Origin: an uncultured Leptolyngbyaceae cyanobacterium
GTDB taxonomy: Bacteria > Cyanobacteriota > Cyanobacteriia > Leptolyngbyales > Leptolyngbyaceae
Reading direction: 5' to 3'
NCBI GenBank assembly: GCA_938023035.1
Contig: CALIDI010000021.1
Span: 1 to 64,000 of the forward strand
Length of the DNA: 64,000 bases
Shown here: piece after piece, positions 23,923 to 31,700 of the stretch
Position numbering within the stretch: position 1 is the first letter of the stretch
Layout: every line of letters starts with the position of its first letter
Program-made: the position numbers and the translations under genes
Notes under the pieces: model-generated
Told to the model about the DNA's origin: nothing
The model's database searches: none
The model's input: the letters and a program-made list of their open reading frames with translations, nothing else

Positions 23923-26900
23923 CTATTCTGTTTCATCGGGTTCTGTGGCGTCTTCTGCCTGATTCAACAGGTCGTCATCTTCTGAAATGGAGGCGGCCAG
24001 TTGGGCGTTGACCCAGGTAAAAATTCTCAGCAATTCGGCGATGCCCCGCCATTCCGCCATTTCTTCGGAGGTTAGGGCATTAGCTTTTTGTTTTTCGAGT
24101 AATTCTTCTAACCGCTGTTGAATGGGTTCTGACAGGCGAAAGCGGTAAATATCATCCAGAGGATCAGTTTGGAGGGCTGCGGGCAAAAAGGTGGAGGGCT
24201 TGATCAGCCAGTCAGCATTTTTCAAAGATGGCGGCAAGTGAAGGGGGTGACTACTCTGGCTCCTGTTTTCGATGTCTGCCGGTTGGCAATGCTGGCGAAT
24301 AAAGCTGACCAAATAGTCATGGACAAGCTGATAGCAATTGTCAGGGTTTTCGGGAACCAGAAAGACTAGGCCAGAACCCACTAAAATCTCTAACACTAGG
24401 TCAAGTTTGTCGATTTCATGGGTGAGGCCCAGATCCACAAGGTCAGTTTCTAGGTCGTCCCGGGTTTTGAGGGGGCGGGTATTGCGGTCGTTGGTGAGAG
24501 CGTAGAGAACGGTACGAGCCACTAATTCGTTTTCGTTGCCGCAGTCATCAATCACTGTTTCGAGCGATCGCTGTACCAGTCGCTCCTTAGGCCCTTTGTG
24601 GCGATACTCTTCCAGGGTATCGATGTTTTCTGCCTGTAGCTCGGCCCCAACAACCTGCAACTCAATCGGGCGCACTTCTCCGGTCTCTCTTGCTAAGTCA
24701 CGGACTAATTCGTCGATGAGATCGGGTTCTAAATAAAACTGAGATTGGTTCGTGAGACTGGTAATAACGGCTTTGGCATCTTCTGGGGAAAAGTCTCCTA
24801 GGGGGTAGCGTACATTTTTTCCTAAAATATCGGCGATCGCATCCAGTTCGATGGTACTGGTGCGGGGCAGTCGCTGGATTTCTAGCAGGTAGTGGAGGTA
24901 GTCTTCTCGGAGAGCCAGGATGACCTTTACCCGATCTAAGTTGAGACAGGCCCGCAAAAACTCATAAAACGGGCGGCGGCGGGTAGAGGTTTCCTGTTCA
25001 AAGAAAAATTCTTCAAACTGGTCAAAAATTAAAATCGGCAGATAGTTTTGATGGGCGAAGTCCTGCAGGGTTGTGATCAAAGGCTGCCAGGAGGGGCTGG
25101 TGCTCTGTGCTGAAGAAGCATCGGGTAATGGCGGTCCTAGTTCGGGTGCAAGGGGGAGGGATAGAGCTTCGGCCTCAGACTGTAGTTGCCGCCGGAGTCG
25201 CGTTTGCCAATCGCGGTAGCGATCGCAATGAATCGGTAGGGCAACTTGTTCGCCAATGAGTCGATCCTGTAAGGCGGGAATGAGACCGGCGGTGATAATT
25301 GAACTTTTGCCAACACCCGAATGCCCATGGAGCACGGTGAGTTTTAGGTCGTCGCGCCCTAACCGCGAAATCAAGCGTTCAACATCTTGCTGCCGACCGG
25401 AAGCGGCAATTTCTTGGGCAAGCAGGGCTTGGGCATCAAAGACGAGGGGCAGCCCTGCGATCGCAGGCGGTTGAAGCCGCAGAGCACCCACAAAGGCTCG
25501 ATAACCAAACTGGCGTTCGATAGTGCGTTGATATTGCTTGATTTGAAAGGCCTCTCGATAACGACCCTGATCGTAATAAAAGCGCCGTAGGGTATCTAAA
25601 ATGCGGATGTAGAGGGTGGGGTCTGCCTGGGGGGTGGCCTGGTGGCTGGCCGTTTCCAGATGGGCGATCGCCGTTTCAAGATGGCCCAAACCTTGTTCGG
25701 CCTTGGCTAACAGCAGTAGATACCAACTGCGATGGTAGGTATTTGCTATCTCTAAACTATTTTCTAAATTAGGGTGCAGCACATCATACTCATCCGCATC
25801 AGATTCTACCCTGTGCAGAATTCGCAGAGCTGCATCGGCATGGTAGCGGGCATGACGATACTCTCCGCGCACCAGCATGACTTCGGCTAAAAAGCCATGA
25901 TCCCGCGCCTGCCGAATCGGGTCACTGTAAAGGTGATGGAGTTTCAGCGCATTGGCTGCCAAATTTTCAAGCGCTTGCCACCAATCCACCTGGGGAATTT
26001 TGATCGCGTGGGCTAGCTTTTGCATCACTTCTAAGCGGGCAATGACAAAGCGGGCGACCAGATCCTGCCGATGTTCCTGCTCGAATAACTCCAGGCTTTG
26101 ACGAAAGTAGGTTTCGGCTTGCTGGTAGGAAAATAACCGATGCGCCCGTTCTAAGACGGCATTGGCTCGCCAGGCCATGCCCAGATAAAAACAAACGCAG
26201 GCAGCCCGATCTAGCGGAGTTGGATGCAGCAGTAACGCTGAAGAGAATAGGGGCTGGGCGTTAGCGGGGAGGGGAAAATGCACCCCATTTTTATTCGGGC
26301 CTTCGATTTCCTGGGGCGGCGGCGATTCCCTGGCGGTCGTCTCAGTCTTTGCAACCTGTAACCAGTAGCGCAAGCTATTTTCGTAGGCTGTATGGGCATT
26401 GGGCAGTTGCCCCTGGGAGTGGGCTAGTTGCCCTTGCAAAAAGTCGATGTTGGCAATCAACTCTGGTGTCAAAACGGTTGTGCCACTTTGGATATCTTTG
26501 ATGGCAAACTCTAATTCGGGCACACGCAGTAAGTTAGGGGTTTGTGTGGTCCAATTGGCTGGGGTTTGCTCATCACCAGCATCTAAAATCGAGGCGAATA
26601 AGCGATCGGTATGGTTTTTGAGAAAGCGCAGCAAGTCTGCTGGGGGCAGCTCAAACCGAACGGAAACGGAGGCCCAGTTCTTAAAGTCGGGCGCTTTTTG
26701 AATCAGTTTGGCCAGAACGTGATCGTTGACCCACAAGGCTACGGGAAAGGGAAACCGTTTACGAAATTCTTCGCGTACTTGGTTGGTGGAAGTAAGCAGG
26801 GCATCGATCGCCTGCACGGCTTCTAACCCAAACACCATCAGGGCTTCTGGAGTCCGTTCGCCCATCTCATCTTCTGTTTCAGAGTAATGGCAGAGGGTAC

Positions 26901-27174
26901 TGAGGGTAATGCCTTTGGCGGCTCCTTCGCCCTTCAGTGCCATGCGGATGCTGGTCAGGAGGGTCTTTGCCTGCTCGGGGAGGGTAATGGTCGTAATCGG
27001 AAACGGGCATTGATCGCGTAATTGCTGAACGATGCGCGATCGCAGATGGGTATAGTTACATCGCACCAAAATCAGGGAAAACTCCCCACGAGAATACTGC
27101 AATGCTCGCACCAGGGTAATGAGCGACTGTTGATTGAGAACGGCAATAGCATCTGAGCTGGAGGAGCTGGTCAT
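23923..27174 (-). CDS. STAND-type (nSTAND1-like) ATPase with TPR-like region
   Basis: 1083 residues. Residues about 1-230 form an N-terminal alpha/beta domain I do not recognise. Residues about 240-560 are helical repeats of TPR type (HPNLENSLEIANTYHRSWYL; GLGHLETAIAHLETASHQAT). From about 570 runs a STAND NTPase: an SRLGRDDLKLTVLHG strand, Walker A GHSGVGKSS with Lys623, Walker B PILIFDQFEEFF with Asp718, then a VILALREDYL sensor strand and a winged-helix-like segment (QLVHDYLVSFIRQH). The C-terminus is acidic. In most STAND proteins the sensor repeats follow the ATPase; here they precede it. Relatives act as signalling or anti-phage switches, so that role is possible but unproven. Start: ATG 27174 is preferred over in-frame TTG 27192. 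No partner gene is adjacent. Confidence 0.8.
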   Translation of the reverse strand: MTSSSSSDAIAVLNQQSLITLVRALQYSRGEFSLILVRCNYTHLRSRIVQQLRDQCPFPITTITLPEQAKTLLTSIRMALKGEGAAKGITLSTLCHYSETEDEMGERTPEALMVFGLEAVQAIDALLTSTNQVREEFRKRFPFPVALWVNDHVLAKLIQKAPDFKNWASVSVRFELPPADLLRFLKNHTDRLFASILDAGDEQTPANWTTQTPNLLRVPELEFAIKDIQSGTTVLTPELIANIDFLQGQLAHSQGQLPNAHTAYENSLRYWLQVAKTETTARESPPPQEIEGPNKNGVHFPLPANAQPLFSSALLLHPTPLDRAACVCFYLGMAWRANAVLERAHRLFSYQQAETYFRQSLELFEQEHRQDLVARFVIARLEVMQKLAHAIKIPQVDWWQALENLAANALKLHHLYSDPIRQARDHGFLAEVMLVRGEYRHARYHADAALRILHRVESDADEYDVLHPNLENSLEIANTYHRSWYLLLLAKAEQGLGHLETAIAHLETASHQATPQADPTLYIRILDTLRRFYYDQGRYREAFQIKQYQRTIERQFGYRAFVGALRLQPPAIAGLPLVFDAQALLAQEIAASGRQQDVERLISRLGRDDLKLTVLHGHSGVGKSSIITAGLIPALQDRLIGEQVALPIHCDRYRDWQTRLRRQLQSEAEALSLPLAPELGPPLPDASSAQSTSPSWQPLITTLQDFAHQNYLPILIFDQFEEFFFEQETSTRRRPFYEFLRACLNLDRVKVILALREDYLHYLLEIQRLPRTSTIELDAIADILGKNVRYPLGDFSPEDAKAVITSLTNQSQFYLEPDLIDELVRDLARETGEVRPIELQVVGAELQAENIDTLEEYRHKGPKERLVQRSLETVIDDCGNENELVARTVLYALTNDRNTRPLKTRDDLETDLVDLGLTHEIDKLDLVLEILVGSGLVFLVPENPDNCYQLVHDYLVSFIRQHCQPADIENRSQSSHPLHLPPSLKNADWLIKPSTFLPAALQTDPLDDIYRFRLSEPIQQRLEELLEKQKANALTSEEMAEWRGIAELLRIFTWVNAQLAASISEDDDLLNQAEDATEPDETE

Positions 27175-27458
27175 GTAGGGAGAAAGAGGCAAGGGGGCAA
27201 ATGGCAGCGCACTACAGGGAAGCTCATACCATTAAAAATCGACGACCCTGTCGGGCATTTTAGAAAAGATTGGGTGTGGATTGGGAAGACACCCTGCATC
27301 TAAGCGACCCAAGGGAACTAAAAAATGTGCACTTAGGGCTAAGCCCAACTTCAGCAAAGACGCTACCCGGATCTTGCGGCTTGCCGGTGCGAGAGGCGCA
27401 TAGGGTACTCTTCGTGCTTGGGGGGCGTTTGAAAAGTGTCCAGTAGTTAGAACTGCAA

Positions 27459-27528
27459 CGGTAGGAGTCTAAATCCGCCGCAGAATCAACCTACCGATGC
27501 CTTTCGTAACCTGCGGAGGTAGGGTTTT
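27459..27528 (+). ncRNA. Candidate structured RNA (interleaved stems)
   Basis: CGGTAGG (27459-27465) can pair with CCTACCG (27490-27496), while CCGCAG (27478-27483) can pair with CTGCGG (27511-27516), a pseudoknot arrangement. The second arm can instead pair with GGTAGG (27518-27523), which is followed by TTTT like a terminator. The pattern is visible but expression and conservation are unknown. Confidence 0.3.
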
Positions 27529-27597
27529 GTTCGTATCACCGCGAGAATGCGCTTTTAAGCACCCTCTTAACTAAACCTCTTAGCCGTCGAGTTTGCT

Positions 27598-27684
27598 TCA
27601 GCGATAACGTTTGTGGATCACCTTAATCTCAGGAATGCCCTCTGCCCAATGTTTGATGAGGGTACTTGGTAAGACTGTTGAGAT
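27598..27684 (-). pseudogene. Short C-terminal protein fragment
   Basis: A 28-codon frame, open to a stop at 27598-27600, encodes LIKHWAEGIPEIKVIHKRYR at its end. The composition is like the tail of a real protein, but no start or upstream continuation exists in frame. I do not recognise the parent family. Confidence 0.25.
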
Positions 27685-27758
27685 TCAAAGTAGGTTTCTG
27701 CCACGTGGCAGATTCCGACTCTTCTAGTCTAGCGAGTCTAGTTTAGCGAGGGGGCTTT

Positions 27759-28304
27759 CTAGGGCGAAGTGGCGGGGGTAGAGTCAACGGTGCTAAGGGC
27801 ACGCCCCAACGTGTAATTGACCGCTGGAGTGGCACCGGCTCGAATGGCTTTGGCCACCTGACGGTAAACATGCCGATCGGTGTTGAGCCGGCCATCGGCA
27901 CATTCCAGGCTGTAGTTGATGGTTGTTAGCAACTCTGGGGGGTCTTGCATTTCGCCAGGACGACGGCGGCCATCCATTTCATCTGGGGTCGGTCGCGGTG
28001 GCAGCTTAGGATACCAAACTTCATTATCATCTGGCCCTGTAACCGCTCCAGCGGGCTTTACACCATTTTGGGTCAGCAGTTGGGTGCGGCTAAATTCTTC
28101 CCAGCGCTGGCCAGCGGCGCTGGTACGACTCGTCCAGTAGTTAACCCGCCAGGTGTAGATGGCTTCGGCAATGGCGGTGGTGCAGGTGGTTTGGGCAATC
28201 GGGTCGCCGCTGGGGGTACAACTGCTGAGTAGGGCGATCGCAAAGCTAGCCACCAGGGAGGCCAGGCGATTGCATCGAGGAGATAAACAGACCGTTTGAG
28301 ACAT
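27759..28304 (-). CDS. Putative lipoprotein, unknown function
   Basis: 181 residues with a lipoprotein signal: a basic N-region, a hydrophobic stretch ASLVASFAIALLSS and lipobox Cys29. The mature part has two or more further Cys (TTCTTAIAEA and SLECADGR) that could form a disulfide, a Pro-rich loop and a Thr/Ser-rich tail. It is likely to be anchored to a membrane facing the periplasm or lumen. The family appears cyanobacterial but I do not recognise it. The gene is monocistronic and divergent from the large macroglobulin gene, across a region with a repeat copy. Confidence 0.7.
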   Translation of the reverse strand: MSQTVCLSPRCNRLASLVASFAIALLSSCTPSGDPIAQTTCTTAIAEAIYTWRVNYWTSRTSAAGQRWEEFSRTQLLTQNGVKPAGAVTGPDDNEVWYPKLPPRPTPDEMDGRRRPGEMQDPPELLTTINYSLECADGRLNTDRHVYRQVAKAIRAGATPAVNYTLGRALSTVDSTPATSP

Positions 28305-28403
28305 AGGGAGTCATTGAAACTCTGAAAGAAAAAGTATAGCTCTGGTCAGAATGCTGAGGATAAAACCCAGTGCTCAACTGTCAATGCTGAGTAGACTTTG
28401 TAA

Positions 28404-28535
28404 GGGTGCATGTCACTTTTACCCTCACCCTAAATCCCTCTCCCAATTTGGGAGAGGGCCTTTGAGATGGCTCGGTGCTCCTTCGCCCAAGTGTAGGAGC
28501 AGGGGCTAGGGGATGAGGGCCTGCAAAGGTGATAG
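28404..28535 (+). repeat. Dispersed palindromic repeat, copy 5
   Basis: The cleanest copy: GGGTGCATGTCACTTTTACC, CCTCACCCTAAATCC, a near-perfect CCCTCTCCCAATTTGGGAGAGGG hairpin split by the loop AATT, and the end GAGGGCCTGCAAAGGTGATA. Confidence 0.78.
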
Positions 28536-28673
28536 GCTCTGTTTTGTGACTTGCTGTCGCCATGAAAAAGGTGACGCCGACCCTGGGCTGGCGCACACAG
28601 TTGAAAGTTTCTGCGGCGAAAGTGTTGAATGGCTCAGAAAGCAATGACGTAACGATATATCAGGATTAATCGT

Positions 28674-28708
28674 ATAAAGATTTATCGCAACATAAAGATT
28701 TATCGCAA
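28674..28708 (+). repeat. Tandem 17-bp direct repeats upstream of the macroglobulin gene
   Basis: ATAAAGATTTATCGCAA occurs at 28674-28690 and again at 28692-28708, an 18-bp period. It ends 73 bases before ATG 28782. The spacing, close to two helical turns, would suit paired binding of a regulator. Confidence 0.6.
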
Positions 28709-28781
28709 TCTCCAGGAACGCCAGCTATCGCCGCAGTAGCGAGAGAAGATAGACCGTATAGGCATAGGTTGAAAAGCAGGT

Positions 28782-31700
28782 ATGCGCTCGCAGCGTCGTT
28801 GGCAGCAAAAAATCTGGCAGTGGTTGGGTTTGAGTGTGGTAAGTTTGGGACTGGTTGTGGCGATCGGCAGTTGCGGAACGACCCAAATTGGTCGAGAGCA
28901 GACTCCCCTTCCTGCGGTCACACCAGTGCAAGTTGGTAAGCTACCAGATTGGATTGAGTCAATTAGCCCTATAGAAACGGCTAATACAACCGCTCAAATT
29001 CGCATCCGGTTCAAGCAACCCCTGATTCCAATTGAAAGCCTAGAAAGCGAAACGCAAAGCGATTTACTTAAAAAATTTGAGCTAGTGCCACCGCTACCAG
29101 GGCAATTTCGCCTGCTAACCCCGCGGATGGTAGGTTTTCAGGCAGAGCAGGCGATTCCCAAAGCGACACGGGTTAAAGTCACCCTTAAAGCCGGTTTAGC
29201 CGATTTAGCCAACCATCGCCTCGACCAAGATTTTGCCTGGACGTTTCAGACGGAGCCGATTCAGTTTACCAATTTGCCCTCATCTCCCCCGCCTGGATCG
29301 CCTGAGGCCGAGTATGCTCAGCCCTTTGTGCTTCAGCCTGTGCTGAAGCTGACAGCAAATACAGAGCTTGATCTGACGTCCCTACGGCAGCATGTGCAAT
29401 TGATTCCAGCCGGTCAATCGGCTAGTGTAGGTCTTAAAGTGGCGCAAGAAGAGCGCAATCCCAATAATCTGACGGAAGAAGAGCGGTTTGATCCGTCTCT
29501 CCGGGAGTGGATCTATACGCTGGAACCCCGGCAGAAGTTGCAAAAGGGCACCCGCTACCAGCTTCAGATCACACCAGGGGTGCGTCCCGTGCGGGGAAAT
29601 TTGCCTAGTGAAGGTCAATTTGTTAGCCAGATTCAAACCTATGGGGCACTAGCTTTCGACAAAATGCAACTGGTTGGCAAGCCCGATAGCGGCGGCACCT
29701 TTGGCCGCTTTGAATCGGGTATTCCTCAACTGTTGTTTAGCAATGGCCTCAAGGAAGAAAGCATAGAATCAAATCTGAAGCTGACCCCTGCCCCGAAGCC
29801 AGAAACTAAGCTGGTGCAGCTCTATGAGGGCGATCGCTATTTTCGACTGAATCCTTGGGCGTTGGAACCTAATACACGCTACCAGCTCACCCTGGGAGAA
29901 AAAATCACCGATGTCTTTGGTCAGACTCTAGGTAAACCTACAACGGTCACCTTCACAACCGGGAATGTAGCTCCGGATTTGTGGGCACCCTCTGGTTTCA
30001 ATATCTTTCCAGCTGGTAAAGGGTTGCAGTTGAATGTCTCAACGGTCAACCTATCAGAGTTTAAATCTACGGTGCGGGTGCTCCAGCCCAAAGATATGGT
30101 CTATCGTGATTCGGCCTATCCCGATGAAGCCGGTGATAGCTGGTTCCCCCGGTTTAACCGCTGGGAAACAAATAAAGTGGCCATGCGACCAAATCAAGCG
30201 GTTGAGACAGCGATTCCCCTAAGCCAGAAACTGGGCGGCAATACGGGGATGTTGGCCTATGGTATCCAAGGTCGGACGAACCCCTATTTGGAAGATGGCA
30301 AGCAAAAGTGGCGCGAACCTACGATTTACGGCATGGTGCAGGTAACAAACCTGGGGATATTTGCTCAATGGTTTCCCCAGGGGGGGCTAGTGCGGGTGCA
30401 TCGACTGGCCGATGGAGCACCTGTGGCCAGGGCAGATGTGCAAATTTACCTGTCACGGCTTGACGCCAAATCTCGACCAGATCCAGCGCCTTGTGCCAGA
30501 GGCAAGACGGACAGCAGCGGTAATTTAGCCCTAACGGCTGCCGATTTACGCACCTGCGCTGGTTCGGAGCAGGGCTTTAAGGAACCTCCCAAGTTGCTGA
30601 CGATCGCTCAGGTTGGCCAAGATTGGGCGTTTACACGTACGTTGGAGTACAGCGGTTCCTATGAATATGGTGTGAGTGCCGGCTGGCAGGGAATGACTCC
30701 CCTATCGCGGGGGGTGATTGTGCCCGATCGCGACCTCTACCAGCCAGGGGAAACGGCCCACTTTACCGGCTTTGCTCATTCCGTTCAAGGAGGGGTACTG
30801 ACAACGGATCGGGAAGTGCCCTATCAACTCACGATTGAAGGGCCGAATGGGCAGCGGTTGGAATTGCCCGAGCAAAAGACCAATGTCTACGGTACCTTCT
30901 CGACCGATTGGACAATCAACAATAATCAACCCCTGGGCTTTTACACGCTCCGAGCAAAAAGTGCCCGTGGCGTTGAAATGGTAGGCCAATTTCGGATTGC
31001 CGAGTTTAAGCCGCCCAATTTTCAGGTGGCGTTAACGTTAGAGGGAATCTCTACAGAACCAGGGGCGATCGCCCTAGCAGGGAAAGAGCTAAAGGCGAAG
31101 GTTCAAAGTCGCTATCTGTTTGGTGCACCGTTAGAAAATGGCCGGATGCGACTGACGGTGACCCGTCAGCAAACGGAGTTTACGCCACCTAATTGGTCTG
31201 ACTTCAGTTTTGGGCGCCAGTGGTTTTACCCCCAAGAGGCTCCCGAAATTGCGGCTGATGTGCTGCAAGTGACCCGCGCTCTAGATGCCCAGGGCAACAG
31301 TCAAGAGAAGGTAAAACTGGAAGCGGTTTTACCTTACCCGATGACCTATCGCGTCGATGCCGAGGTGACCGATGTTTCTAACCTGGCCGTAACAGATTCT
31401 GCAAGTTTTGTGGTGCTACCGAGTGAGCGCTTAATTGGGGTGAAGAGTGATTTTGTCGGGCAGGCCGGGCAGGCTTTGCCCGTGGAGGTGGTGGTGACCG
31501 ATGCTAAGGGCCAGGCGATCGCTAACCAACAGGTGCGAATTGAGCTGCAACAGATGGAATACAGTCGAATTGCTCGCCTAGTCGAAGGGAGTCGCACCGA
31601 TCAAAACCAGGTGGAATTTAAGACTGTAGCAACGGCCACTGTGACTTCTAAAGAGACGGCTCAGACCGTCACGCTCACTCCAACCAGTGCGGGATCCTAC

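Larger units (their letters stand above)
27193..27758. other. Intergenic region with structured-RNA-like sequence
   Basis: No intact gene is seen. It contains an interleaved set of inverted repeats (27459-27524) and a short minus-strand reading frame with protein-like composition (27598-27684). Confidence 0.5.
28305..28781. other. Divergent intergenic region with repeat copy 5 and tandem 17-mers
   Basis: No gene is seen. It contains copy 5 of the palindromic element and, nearer the macroglobulin gene, a pair of 17-bp direct repeats at 28674-28708. Confidence 0.55.
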
